A program made the position numbers and the translations under genes. Below, piece by piece: positions 17,315 to 26,627 of a DNA stretch of 64,000 bases (positions within the stretch are counted from its first letter, which is position 1; each line of letters starts with the position of its first letter). The notes under the pieces are model-generated. The model ran no database searches. It was not told where the DNA came from and saw only the letters and a list, made by a program, of their open reading frames with translations. The stretch lies in the NCBI RefSeq assembly GCF_014595945.1, contig NZ_JABXWU010000002.1, positions 310,001 to 374,000 of the forward strand, given 5' to 3'. This DNA comes from Alkalibacillus aidingensis (GTDB lineage: Bacteria; Bacillota; Bacilli; Bacillales; Alkalibacillaceae).

Positions 17315-19252
17315 TCATGATCGAGAAAACTTTAGCTGATTAAGAACATCGACATAATCAACCCACAAATAATCATACTCATCACAGTAAAAAATAGCTT
17401 CTTCCACCGAGCCTTCAGCATAACTTTGTGGAAATTGATCTGGCATTGGCAACTCCCCTGTCAACATGGGAATCACATATGGATTGGCAGAATCTGCTTT
17501 TCGTATAGTGGCCTCGATCGTTGAATTAACCTGACCATTAGCCTGTTCTATTGCCACTAATGCTTGATTAAATAACCAGTGAGCGCTTTCCTCAGGGTAC
17601 ATCTCCAATAAAGCTTCGGCATCCTCCAATTGATCCTCTTCCATATAACAACTAAACAAACGATAGCGAACACCTTGATTATCATTCGGATTCCATTCAA
17701 GCAACTTTTCATAGTATTCAATAGCTTGATCTGTGTTGGCCATTTCCTCATAATATTCAGCCAAGGCAAAATTGGCACGGAACCAACAGCGCGCTTCGAT
17801 AATCGCCCACGGATTGTCATCTTGTTTAACCTCATCCAAATCTAGTTTGTGATGGCCTAATTCTATTGCCTGCTCTAGCACCTTCACTTTCTCATCACCG
17901 TCTAATGTCATTGAATAAAGGATAAGCCCGTCAATATTTTCAGGATCAAGCTCTCTAGCACGTTTGATTAAATCAAGCGCTTTAGCAGGATTCTCCTCAT
18001 CGTAAGCGTCATAAGCCAATAATTGGGCACGCTCCTCGTCATTTTTCGGTGTATAAGATTCATTCATCGTTTGGTTCATGTAAGCATTAATGTCTTCATG
18101 ATTGTCAAAAGACTGACTTTCAAGCTTTTTATTCATCTCATACATAGCTCGTTCAGTGGTAACATCCCAACCTGGAGCAGTGCTTTGGACGATTTGTGGA
18201 GCTTGATTACCAAGATTGCTATCCTCCTGAGACATGTCTTCAACCAAATCGAATAAATAATCCTCCATTTCCTCAATTCGTCTTGAAACACTATTCGGAC
18301 TAACGCCGTACTTCTCTGCCATCTCTTTTTGCGTCACACCAGGGTCAATAAAGCCAAAGAACGTGCTTGTCCAATATAGATATTCTAAAGTGGCTGCCAT
18401 CACTTCAACCTTATTTACCCGTGGATTTGTATCCTGGTAAAAACGAACCCAAATAAACTCTAAATCTTCATACGATTCATCTGATGTCGTCGCTGGATAA
18501 CAAAGCTCACGCATTTTTAACAAGACTGCCTGAGCTTTGGGATGCCCGTCCAATATAAAGAGTGGATCTGGCTTCCCTTCTTCAAACCACAAATCAAAAA
18601 GCTCTAAGAACATATCCTGGAACAATTCCTTCTCTGATTGCAAGTTCGAACTAGAGTCATAACGTTTTCTAACCTCATTTAAAAGCTTACCTTTATCATG
18701 ATCTGTTCCCGGAATTGCAAGCGGCATTATTTGGAAGTGGTGTCCCCAATTCATCATAAAACCGAACAAGAATACCGAAGAATCAAGATCTTTTGGAAGT
18801 GTAAATTTACTTATTTCATATAACTCATCTGTGAAAACATCTCTCACAACAGCCGTGTCATCAGACTGGTCTTGTTCAAATTGGAAAATACTTACCTGTG
18901 TATCCTTCCAACCTTCAAGCGCAGATTTTGTTGCCGGGCGACGAACAGACCGAACCACATCATTAACAAACTGCTCCATTATTGTCTCGCCACTCCCTGA
19001 CTTTTCAAGCGATCGATAAAGAATCGTCATCAGCTGCTTAACCTTTGCCATATCAGACTGCGACTCTTGCCTAGGAAACAAATGTGGATGGCGCTCCATA
19101 ACAAATTGCATAAAACGCTCCCAATACTGGTTTATCTCATCACTGACCACTTTACTAGAAAAATCCACCACATTAGAATTCATACAACACTTCTTATACT
19201 TTTTGCCACTCCCACAAGGACACGGGTCATTACGACCGACTTTTTTAGACAC
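17315..19252 (-). CDS. SEC-C motif protein with HTH and TPR-like repeats
   Basis: This 645-residue protein opens with a SEC-C zinc motif (RNDPCPCGSGKKYKKCC, residues 6-22) like that at the C-terminus of SecA. A middle alpha-helical region contains a helix-turn-helix (TQKEMAEKYGVSPNSVSRRI, about residues 302-321). The C-terminal third has TPR-type helices, for example EYYEEMANTDQAIEYYEKLL. The start is GTG, with GAGGTG 5 nt before it. Large SEC-C/TPR proteins of this kind are common in Bacillaceae and their function is not established. A role in protein or nucleic-acid binding is a guess from the domains. Confidence 0.75.
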   Translation of the reverse strand: MSKKVGRNDPCPCGSGKKYKKCCMNSNVVDFSSKVVSDEINQYWERFMQFVMERHPHLFPRQESQSDMAKVKQLMTILYRSLEKSGSGETIMEQFVNDVVRSVRRPATKSALEGWKDTQVSIFQFEQDQSDDTAVVRDVFTDELYEISKFTLPKDLDSSVFLFGFMMNWGHHFQIMPLAIPGTDHDKGKLLNEVRKRYDSSSNLQSEKELFQDMFLELFDLWFEEGKPDPLFILDGHPKAQAVLLKMRELCYPATTSDESYEDLEFIWVRFYQDTNPRVNKVEVMAATLEYLYWTSTFFGFIDPGVTQKEMAEKYGVSPNSVSRRIEEMEDYLFDLVEDMSQEDSNLGNQAPQIVQSTAPGWDVTTERAMYEMNKKLESQSFDNHEDINAYMNQTMNESYTPKNDEERAQLLAYDAYDEENPAKALDLIKRARELDPENIDGLILYSMTLDGDEKVKVLEQAIELGHHKLDLDEVKQDDNPWAIIEARCWFRANFALAEYYEEMANTDQAIEYYEKLLEWNPNDNQGVRYRLFSCYMEEDQLEDAEALLEMYPEESAHWLFNQALVAIEQANGQVNSTIEATIRKADSANPYVIPMLTGELPMPDQFPQSYAEGSVEEAIFYCDEYDYLWVDYVDVLNQLKFSRS

Positions 19253-19424
19253 TTTAACACCTCAAATCGATTAGTTTTATTTATGTATTAGCATTGGACG
19301 AAATTGATTATGACGCAGTTAGTGATTAGCTATTCATCAGCTTCTCCTTATCACCATGCTTTAAAACTATCTTATCATGAAAACCGTTTTTCATATAGAC
19401 AGATCATGCCTTTTTTGACCAGGG

Positions 19425-19660
19425 CAACCCTACCGGCATTGAGACCACCTCTCTTTGACCATAGCATCAACTCAGGCAATCCTACCGGCATTGAGACCAC
19501 TTCTCTTTGACCATAGCACCAACTCTGGCAACCCTACCGGCATTGAGACCACTTCTCTTTGACCATAGCACCAACTCAGGCAATCCTACCGGCGTTGAAA
19601 CCGCTTCTCTTTGACCATACAGCCCGGCTCCGACCTCCTAACGTCATTGAGATCATTTAT
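19425..19660 (+). repeat. 52-bp tandem repeat array, family A (second locus, five units)
   Basis: TGAGACCACTTCTCTTTGAC, or a near variant, recurs at 19440, 19492, 19544, 19596 and 19648, exactly 52 bp apart. Units share CCTACCGGCATTGAGA with the array at 391-672, 19 kb away, but have a different spacer half (ATAGCACCAACTCAGGCAA). It lies between divergent genes. The sequence from 19253 to 19424 holds no recognisable gene. Confidence 0.9.
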
Positions 19661-19788
19661 CAAACGGTATCAACTACCTAGACCACCTCTCATCGACGTT
19701 TCCACCCAACGAAAAAGCCATTTCGTCAATGAGAACTGCTGACACCTCCCCCCACCAGTGCTACAATAAGCTTTAGGTGGTGAATCAA

Positions 19789-20484
19789 ATGTCCAAAAAA
19801 GAATGGATCAAAAAGAATCGGAAAAAATTGCTGATTGGAGCAGTGTTTGTCATCATGCTTGTTGCGATCATCAATTTATACCAGGATAAACGAATGTATG
19901 AACGAAAGCTGTCATTTGACTTATCCAACGATTTTTCCAGAGTCATGCAAACGATCGACAACGGTCTGACGATGCTGGATACAATCATCGAAAAGGAAGA
20001 GATGACGTACCCTGAGCATTCGATTTTAACGAACGGTTATAGTGACCTTTCGATGAACATGCAAGAGTGGCGTGGTATCGCCAATCGCTTCGGAAAATTT
20101 AATAAAGAAGTATCCAACACGGTCTCACTAAACGCTGCAGACAGTCGTTGGTATATTCATAGTTTTTTAGACCAAACCGAGGTTCCGCGCATTCCACCGG
20201 ATGAAGTCGCCGTCACCCTAGATGAATCACAAATTGAGAAGCTGACTTACATAAGAGAACTAACCGAAGTGTGGGCCGAATTAGCCGATGAAATTGTCCC
20301 AACCTTTAGCTACGACGGGAACCGAGTCAGTTACGACCACCAGGGATTTTGGGATCACACCGGGGACTATAACATAAACGAAGATTTCTGGATTGATTTC
20401 ATGATTGAAGCTGATCAAGCGACTGAAGATTTCCTCTGGGAAGAATATCAGGTAAGAGAGATGAGACAGTTGTTGGTGGAGTAA
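19789..20484 (+). CDS. hypothetical membrane-anchored protein
   Basis: A protein of 231 residues. A strongly basic start (KKEWIKKNRKK) precedes one hydrophobic helix (LLIGAVFVIMLVAIINL), so it is probably N-in with the rest outside. The exterior part is helical and acidic (DNGLTMLDTIIEKEEM and LTEVWAELADEIVP). I choose ATG 19789 because AGGTGG ends 8 nt upstream; GTG codons 12 bp earlier overlap that site. No family recognised. A bidirectional hairpin follows the gene. Confidence 0.7.
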   Translation: MSKKEWIKKNRKKLLIGAVFVIMLVAIINLYQDKRMYERKLSFDLSNDFSRVMQTIDNGLTMLDTIIEKEEMTYPEHSILTNGYSDLSMNMQEWRGIANRFGKFNKEVSNTVSLNAADSRWYIHSFLDQTEVPRIPPDEVAVTLDESQIEKLTYIRELTEVWAELADEIVPTFSYDGNRVSYDHQGFWDHTGDYNINEDFWIDFMIEADQATEDFLWEEYQVREMRQLLVE

Positions 20485-20577
20485 TAACGATCAACAGAAC
20501 ATTTCTGGATGTTACAAGGTAAAGTACTATATAGTTAATTCAGATGTCGCTGGTATCGCCTTTAAAACTACTTTATA

Positions 20578-20637
20578 AAGCAAACTAGCAAGCAGGGTCG
20601 TTTTCACGCCTTACTTGCTAGCTTACGTTTTTCTTCC
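20578..20637. terminator. bidirectional terminator hairpin
   Basis: CTAGCAAG at 20585 pairs with CTTGCTAG at 20614, extended by GCAGG/CCT-type pairing, and TTTTTC follows on the plus strand. It lies between the convergent ends of the 19789 gene and the LivF-like gene. Confidence 0.7.
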
Positions 20638-20680
20638 TTTTATATAATAAATAAAGAGTAAGACCTAAACTAATCTAACG

Positions 20681-21466
20681 TTACCAAACCATACGCTCCT
20701 GTTTAGACTTATACACGACTTCTTTCTGATCTTCTTCGGTACCAATTCCTAGATAATGATTTTGCACTTCATCATCTTCTAATAACCTATCTACTTCACC
20801 TTGCATGACAACACGGCCGTTTTCCATAATATAGCCATAATCGGCAATTTTCAAGGCGACATTAGCATTTTGTTCAACGACCAATATTGACGTTCCTTCT
20901 TCCTCATTAATTTGTTTGATGTTTTCAAAGATTTCTTCTACTAATAATGGCGCAATCCCTAAAGAAGGCTCGTCTAGTAACAATAGTTTCGGTTTTGCCA
21001 TTAATCCACGCCCAATAGCCAACATCTGCTGTTCCCCACCAGATAAAAGTCCAGCTGGGCGTTTTTTTAAATCACGTAGTTTAGGAAAATACCCGTAGAT
21101 CTTATCGATATCCTTTTGAATATTCCTGCGATCTTTTCTAGTATAAGCTCCAGCAGTTAAATTTTCTTCCACTGTTAAATGTGGAAATACATGCCTTCCT
21201 TCCATACAGTGAAAAATACCACTTTTCACAATGGCGTCGGGTGACTTGCCGTTAAGCGTCTCGCCCTCAAACTCCACGGTTCCATCGGTAATCTGACCTC
21301 CATCACTTGATAGTAAACCAGAGATGGATTGTAAAGTAGTGGACTTTCCTGCTCCATTACTCCCAAGTAACGCAATGATTTTCCCTTTTGGAACTTCTAA
21401 GGACATCCCCCGTAATGCTAAAATCATTTTAGAATAGACGGCTTCGACGTTATTAACCTTGAGCAA
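20681..21466 (-). CDS. branched-chain amino acid-type ABC transporter ATP-binding protein (LivF-like)
   Basis: A 261-residue ATPase: Walker A LLGSNGAGKST, signature LLSGGEQQMLAIGRGL, Walker B LLLLDEPSLGIAP and a HAAT-specific HCMEGRHVFPHLTVEENL segment. LivF proteins are usually about 235 residues; the additional C-terminal tail (GTEEDQKEVVYKSKQERMVW) is unusual. The start is TTG with GGGAGG upstream. It is the last gene of the cluster, after a terminator-like hairpin following the binding-protein gene. Confidence 0.92.
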   Translation of the reverse strand: MLKVNNVEAVYSKMILALRGMSLEVPKGKIIALLGSNGAGKSTTLQSISGLLSSDGGQITDGTVEFEGETLNGKSPDAIVKSGIFHCMEGRHVFPHLTVEENLTAGAYTRKDRRNIQKDIDKIYGYFPKLRDLKKRPAGLLSGGEQQMLAIGRGLMAKPKLLLLDEPSLGIAPLLVEEIFENIKQINEEEGTSILVVEQNANVALKIADYGYIMENGRVVMQGEVDRLLEDDEVQNHYLGIGTEEDQKEVVYKSKQERMVW

Positions 21467-21507
21467 CAGCTGTTCCTCCCTTTTACTAAGAAATTTTAGG
21501 TGTAAAA

Positions 21508-21541
21508 GGAATGAGAGAACCCTTTAAGCAGTTCTCTCACC
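21508..21541 (-). terminator. intercistronic hairpin after the binding-protein gene
   Basis: TGAGAGAAC at 21512 and GTTCTCTCA at 21531 form a perfect 9-bp stem around a 10-nt loop, with a T-rich stretch (ATTCCTTTTA) on the minus strand. It probably reduces LivF-like expression relative to the binding protein. Confidence 0.65.
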
Positions 21542-21554
21542 CTAACATGATGAT

Positions 21555-22757
21555 TTAACGATAGCTGTCGTAATCTGTGATTGCCTTCCACTGACCGTCT
21601 TCAACAATACCTAAACGGATTTCTTCTGTACCAGCATGTAACTCATCAGTAAATGTAACTGGTGCAGCAAGACCACCTAAATCTAGGTCCTCAATTGCTT
21701 CAAGTCCAGCAAGCACATCTTCACCTGTGATCTCACCATCTGTGGAATCAGCTGCATTCTTGACACCTTCAACCATGACTTTTGCAACTACCCATCCAGC
21801 CACATGCTGCATGTTAATATCATCCACTGTCATGTCCTGAGAATCCAGATACTCTATATATTCGTCCATACCTGGTACATCTTCGTAAGGTAGAGCGTGT
21901 GTTAAAACACCCATAAACCCTTCAGATAAATCTCCTGCTTGATCAATCAATCCTTCACCAACCGCTTGGTTCAATCCGATGAACTGTGTATCAATATCAA
22001 GGGTATCGGCATCTCTTAAAATAGTTGTTGTTGCTGCCCAAGTCTGTTGTATGATTCCGTAATCAGGGTCATGCTCTTCCATATTTAAAAGTTGAGACTG
22101 TGCATCTGTCGCAGCAAGGTCAATGATTTGTTCATCAACAATTTCAACACCGATTTCTTCAGCATAATCCTTTATATCATCAATCGGAGAACGTCCAAAT
22201 CCTGTGTCATTATAAAGTAGAGCAACTGTTGGGTCGCCACCTTCATGATTGTCCTTTATCCACTCCAAGACCATTCTACCTTGGTCTGAATAAGACGCTG
22301 CCACAAAGAAGTTATAAGGACTTTCATCAAGATCTTTTAAGTTCTCAGAATACGAAGCAGACATAAATGGTATTTGATCACTTGCTACTTGTTGACGTAA
22401 AGCCTCTGTGTCACCTGTTCCCCAGCCAAGAATTGCAGATACACCATCACGATCACGATATTGTTGGTAGATTCGTTGCGCATCACTAATTTCATATGCA
22501 TAGTCTTCTGATAAATGGGTAATGTCTAACCCATCAATTCCCCCGGTGCTTTCTAAATACTCGAAGAAATGATCTTGACCTTCTGAATAAGGAGTTCCTG
22601 TATCACCAGTTGCTCCAGTAATATCTGCAAGAGTACCAATGGTCACCTCTTGATCATCACCCGATCCACCAGAGCCATCTGCATCATCACCACAAGCCGC
22701 CATAAAAACTAATACCACCAAACCAATAATGAGACTCAAAAACTTTTTTGATTTCAA
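21555..22757 (-). CDS. ABC transporter substrate-binding lipoprotein (branched-chain amino acid/urea type)
   Basis: A 400-residue lipoprotein. Signal sequence residues 1-22 end in the lipobox FMAAC, followed by an acidic Gly/Ser/Asp linker. The periplasmic-binding type I fold begins VTIGTLADITGATGDTG and contains AILGWGTGDTEALRQQVASD. Start TTG at 22757 after GGGAGG. Members of this family bind amino acids, amides or aromatic and aliphatic acids. With two acyl-CoA ligase genes adjacent, I infer an organic-acid ligand here rather than leucine. Confidence 0.9.
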   Translation of the reverse strand: MKSKKFLSLIIGLVVLVFMAACGDDADGSGGSGDDQEVTIGTLADITGATGDTGTPYSEGQDHFFEYLESTGGIDGLDITHLSEDYAYEISDAQRIYQQYRDRDGVSAILGWGTGDTEALRQQVASDQIPFMSASYSENLKDLDESPYNFFVAASYSDQGRMVLEWIKDNHEGGDPTVALLYNDTGFGRSPIDDIKDYAEEIGVEIVDEQIIDLAATDAQSQLLNMEEHDPDYGIIQQTWAATTTILRDADTLDIDTQFIGLNQAVGEGLIDQAGDLSEGFMGVLTHALPYEDVPGMDEYIEYLDSQDMTVDDINMQHVAGWVVAKVMVEGVKNAADSTDGEITGEDVLAGLEAIEDLDLGGLAAPVTFTDELHAGTEEIRLGIVEDGQWKAITDYDSYR

Positions 22758-22814
22758 CTTTTTTCCTCCCCTTTATTGAGAACTCTAATATAATGATGAA
22801 TCTAGTTTCATCAT

Positions 22815-23876
22815 CTAGTAAGAAAACGGCCATTTTTTAAAGTAGTTGACCGTGTTACTCCACATATGAGCTAAACCTCCAGGCTCAAAAATTAAGAACA
22901 GGATAATTACCGCACCAAACACAAACTCTTCGAAAGCTGATAGAATATGAGATAAATCGGTTAGGATTCCCGATAGCGATCCAACTATTATATTTAAAAC
23001 GACAGGAAGTAAGGTAATGAAAAATGCACCTAAAATTGAACCAAATACACTACCTAAACCACCAATTAAAATCATTGCCAAGTACTGAATTGAAACATTA
23101 ATTTCATAGAATTCAGGACTAACAATCATCGTATAGTGTGCTAATAATGACCCTGCAATTCCTATAAAGAACGAACTAATTGCAAAGGCCATTACCTTAT
23201 ATTTAAACAGATTGATCCCCATAATCTGCGCAGCCATATCACGATCTCGCACAGCAAAAAATGCTCTACCAGTTCTGGATCGTACCAAGTTTATTGCGTA
23301 AAACGCAGAGAGTAAGAAGGCAATGGCTGATAGATAATAGTAGCTTGTATTGCTACTTAGCGCAAAATCACCAATCGTCGGTCTTTGCAGTACCATCCCA
23401 GATGTACCATTTGTCAAACTAACCCACCTTCGAATAATAAATAAAATAACAAATTGAGCTGCTAGTGTGGCGATAGCTAGATAAAGGCCTTTTAATCGAA
23501 GTGATGGAATACCAAATAAACCACCGATGATAGCTGTAATAATTCCAGCTAGAGGCAAGGCAATCCAAAAACTGTAACCCATACTAGTGGTTAATATGGC
23601 AGAAGCATATCCACCAACACCTAGAAACGCACCCACACCTATTGATATTTGTCCCGTAAAACCTGTTAAGATATTAAGTCCAATTGCCCCAATTGATGAG
23701 ATAATACATAAGGTCATGAGTCCGATAAAATAATTTGATGCAAACATAGGTAATAAAAAGATAACCAATAACAGAATAACCATACCAATCTTTTTATTTC
23801 GCGAATTCAGTAAAGCCATATCTGCCCGGTAGGAAGTTCGGTAGTTTCCTAGATTTTTTCCCAAAATACTCTTCAT
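22815..23876 (-). CDS. branched-chain amino acid-type ABC transporter permease (LivM-like)
   Basis: A 353-residue membrane protein with about nine hydrophobic segments. GLNILTGFTGQISIGVGAFLGVGGYASA is split by the usual Gly-rich HAAT motif, FFAVRDRDMAAQIMGIN is the cytoplasmic loop that contacts the ATPase, and LAMILIGGLGSVFGSILGA follows. The basic N-terminus is longer than usual. It is 3 bp from the LivH-like gene, so translation is probably coupled. Confidence 0.92.
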   Translation of the reverse strand: MKSILGKNLGNYRTSYRADMALLNSRNKKIGMVILLLVIFLLPMFASNYFIGLMTLCIISSIGAIGLNILTGFTGQISIGVGAFLGVGGYASAILTTSMGYSFWIALPLAGIITAIIGGLFGIPSLRLKGLYLAIATLAAQFVILFIIRRWVSLTNGTSGMVLQRPTIGDFALSSNTSYYYLSAIAFLLSAFYAINLVRSRTGRAFFAVRDRDMAAQIMGINLFKYKVMAFAISSFFIGIAGSLLAHYTMIVSPEFYEINVSIQYLAMILIGGLGSVFGSILGAFFITLLPVVLNIIVGSLSGILTDLSHILSAFEEFVFGAVIILFLIFEPGGLAHMWSNTVNYFKKWPFSY

Positions 23877-23879
23877 CCA

Positions 23880-24764
23880 CTACACCCTTTCTGCTCCACC
23901 TTTACCGAATAATCCATATGGTTTAAGTAACAGAATCAAAAGGACAATAATGAAAGGAACTACCTCTTTTAATCCTCCACCAACCATTGGATCTAAGTAT
24001 CCACCTGCGAGGTTTTGAATGATTCCAATCAAAAATCCTCCAATAATGGCTCCTCCGATACTATCAAGTCCACCTAAAATAACAACCGGCAGAACCGTGA
24101 GGCCAATGGTTGCCATAATCGGGCCAACACCATTGATCATTCCCAGCAAAGTACCACCAATCGCAGCAACCACTGCTGCAATAGCCCAGGTAACAGCTAA
24201 CACATTTTTAACACTAATCCCCATCGACATCGCAGCCTTTGCATCATCAGCGACGGCACGCATGGCAATACCCATCTTGGAGAATTTAAAGAACAATGTA
24301 AAAGTTACTAACAGGACTAATACAGTAATAAAAGACCATAGATAAACCGGTGTTATAATTAATCCACCAAAATGAATCGGCTCACTTGGAAATACTTGAG
24401 GAAATGTTCTTGTTCGGTGTCCCCAAACCATATGAACGAGCCCACCTAGTAAACTCGCCAGACCAATAGTAGCCATGATGATCGATATAACAGGGGCATT
24501 TTTCAACGGCCTAATCACCAATCGTTCCACCGAGAACCCTAGTAACACACTGATAACAAGTGTAATCAAAAGGGCTACGATAAATGGCAAATTAGAAGCT
24601 GTCATGATCGTTAGACAAACGTATCCACCAATTAACACAAATTCACCATTAGCTAAGTTTAATACATCACTAGATCGATAAATTAGAACGAACCCTAATG
24701 CAACCAAGCCATAAATACTTCCTACAACAATCCCTGTTACAAGTATTTGTAAGAAAAAGTCCAT
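23880..24764 (-). CDS. branched-chain amino acid-type ABC transporter permease (LivH-like)
   Basis: A 294-residue membrane protein starting MDFFLQILVTGIVVGSIYG, with the LivH motif LANGEFVLIGGYV, the ATPase-contacting loop AMRAVADDAKAAMSMGI and VVILGGLDSIGGAIIGGFLIG near the C-terminus. It pairs with the LivM-like subunit. It lies 2 bp after the acyl-CoA ligase gene, which shows that the ligase belongs to the transporter operon. Confidence 0.93.
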   Translation of the reverse strand: MDFFLQILVTGIVVGSIYGLVALGFVLIYRSSDVLNLANGEFVLIGGYVCLTIMTASNLPFIVALLITLVISVLLGFSVERLVIRPLKNAPVISIIMATIGLASLLGGLVHMVWGHRTRTFPQVFPSEPIHFGGLIITPVYLWSFITVLVLLVTFTLFFKFSKMGIAMRAVADDAKAAMSMGISVKNVLAVTWAIAAVVAAIGGTLLGMINGVGPIMATIGLTVLPVVILGGLDSIGGAIIGGFLIGIIQNLAGGYLDPMVGGGLKEVVPFIIVLLILLLKPYGLFGKGGAERV

Positions 24765-24766
24765 CC

Positions 24767-26611
24767 TTAAGTCGCCCTCCCTTCTCCATCTAAGGTGACA
24801 AATGAAAATTCTTCACTTGTTTGATCACCTTCTTTGGTTACGTTCAATTGCTTGGCATACATTAAATGAATTAAATCCTGATACTTTTGTTCAACGAATT
24901 TTCTTCTAACCTGTAACGTATGAGTCAACTCTCCTTCTTCTTCACTTAACATCTTAGGTAGAAGCACAAAGTTATGGATCTGAACTGAGGTAGGTAGATC
25001 CTCCATTCGATTGCTGACTTCTTGTTCAATTAGCTGAATCACTCTTTCATGCTTTGATAGATCCTCGTAAGTCGTGTAAGCTAGCTGGTTTTGATCTGCC
25101 CACCGACCAGTCGTCTCAGGATCAATATTCAAAATAGCCGTCAAATAATCACGATTATTCCCAAAACAAACGGCCTCTTTAATATAAAGACTCTCCTTCA
25201 ACTTGTTTTCAATCTCCAATGGATAACACACTTCTCCTGATGTAAGAATGATTTGCTCTTGTTTTTTTCCGAAGAAGCGAAGTTGACCATCTTCGATAAC
25301 TCCACAATCACCTGTAGCTTGGTACTCCTCATTTTCTTCCGTAGAGGACGCACTCTTAATGTAAATTTCATCATCTTCTCGAATATCAACTTCTATTCCC
25401 GGCAATGGGACACATGAACTTTTCATATGTTCATCATTTTCCTTCTCGATCAAACCAATCCCCGCCAATTCATTGGCACTATATGTATGGCGAATTGGAA
25501 CACCCATACTTTTAAAAAATAAGTACGTAGCTTCATCAATTGGCTCTCCGATAACAAAAGCTTGTTTGACTCGATGAAGACCATAATGATAACGGATAAA
25601 ACGATGAATGATTAGATCTCCTAACTCATTCATAAAAGTAACGAATTTACTTACAGGTGTTTGTGATCCTTTTGCTTTTGTTTTAATCTCTGAATAGTGC
25701 TGAAATAAATGGTATGTTTTTCTTTTAAACCTTGTGGAGTCTTTCATACGTAATGTGATTTGTGAGCGTATCTTTTGGTAGACACGTGATGGGGCAACTA
25801 AGCTGTGTGGTCCTAATTCAATTAAATCCTTTAAAACGGTATTCGGCTTTTCTGGATAATTTACAACAATTCCTTGATAGATTGGTAGCACAACAGTGAA
25901 AAGGTACTCATTCATAGAAGCGAGTGGCATAATAGGTAGGTAATCATCCAATTCAACAATGTCTTCTGAATCACATATTCTTCTAGCAGAGGTAATGAGG
26001 CCTTTATGAGTGAGAAAAACTTCTCTTGGCTGTTCTGATTCCTCCGTATAAGCTACCATTGTTACATCATTTGGTGAAGATTCATCTATCCTTTCTTTGA
26101 TAAAATTGGGCTGCTCCTTCAGTCTATTCTTACCTTCTTCTAATACATCTCGAAAAAAGCTTTCTGGAATAGATGAATGACTTTCCTCCCCTTGCTCATC
26201 CATATCAATCATCTTCTTAACAAAAGGGATTTTTTCTTGTATTGCTAACAACCTTTCCTTATGATCAAATCCACCGACTATGACTAACTTAGGCTCGAAA
26301 TCTTTTAAGTACTCAACTAACTTATCAGAAAATAACTCATAAACACCAACCGGAATCGCTCCGATCAACTGCGTAGCTAAATGGACAATGGTCCACTCTG
26401 GTTTATTCTCACCTATAATCGCCACCTTTTCACCAGGCTGAACTTGAAAGTCATCTTGTAACATTATTCCAAGAGATTCAACTTGCTCTCGAAACTCCTT
26501 CCATTTGACCTCATTCCAAATTCCCAAATCTTTGTAACGGTACGCAACCTGATCAGGATTCGCTTCTGCCCGTTCAAGAAAAAGCTGGACCAACGTTTTA
26601 TCCTGTCTCAT
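24767..26611 (-). CDS. AMP-dependent acyl-CoA synthetase/ligase (long-chain-type, divergent)
   Basis: ANL-family ligase of 614 residues from ATG 26611, where GGGGGGAG precedes; the longer frame to 26731 overlaps the LivG-like gene and is rejected. Recognisable parts are WKEFREQVESLGIML, GEKVAIIGENKPEW and a late TGDCGVIEDGQLRFFGKKQEQIIL region. The P-loop is degraded: MVAYTEESEQPREVFLTHKG replaces the usual T-S-G-T-T-G-x-P-K-G. It is embedded between LivG-like and LivH-like genes, a gene order known for HAAT systems that import carboxylic acids. Weakened adenylation motifs raise the possibility of reduced or altered activity. Confidence 0.82.
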   Translation of the reverse strand: MRQDKTLVQLFLERAEANPDQVAYRYKDLGIWNEVKWKEFREQVESLGIMLQDDFQVQPGEKVAIIGENKPEWTIVHLATQLIGAIPVGVYELFSDKLVEYLKDFEPKLVIVGGFDHKERLLAIQEKIPFVKKMIDMDEQGEESHSSIPESFFRDVLEEGKNRLKEQPNFIKERIDESSPNDVTMVAYTEESEQPREVFLTHKGLITSARRICDSEDIVELDDYLPIMPLASMNEYLFTVVLPIYQGIVVNYPEKPNTVLKDLIELGPHSLVAPSRVYQKIRSQITLRMKDSTRFKRKTYHLFQHYSEIKTKAKGSQTPVSKFVTFMNELGDLIIHRFIRYHYGLHRVKQAFVIGEPIDEATYLFFKSMGVPIRHTYSANELAGIGLIEKENDEHMKSSCVPLPGIEVDIREDDEIYIKSASSTEENEEYQATGDCGVIEDGQLRFFGKKQEQIILTSGEVCYPLEIENKLKESLYIKEAVCFGNNRDYLTAILNIDPETTGRWADQNQLAYTTYEDLSKHERVIQLIEQEVSNRMEDLPTSVQIHNFVLLPKMLSEEEGELTHTLQVRRKFVEQKYQDLIHLMYAKQLNVTKEGDQTSEEFSFVTLDGEGRAT

Positions 26612-26627
26612 GGAGCTCCCCCCTATC

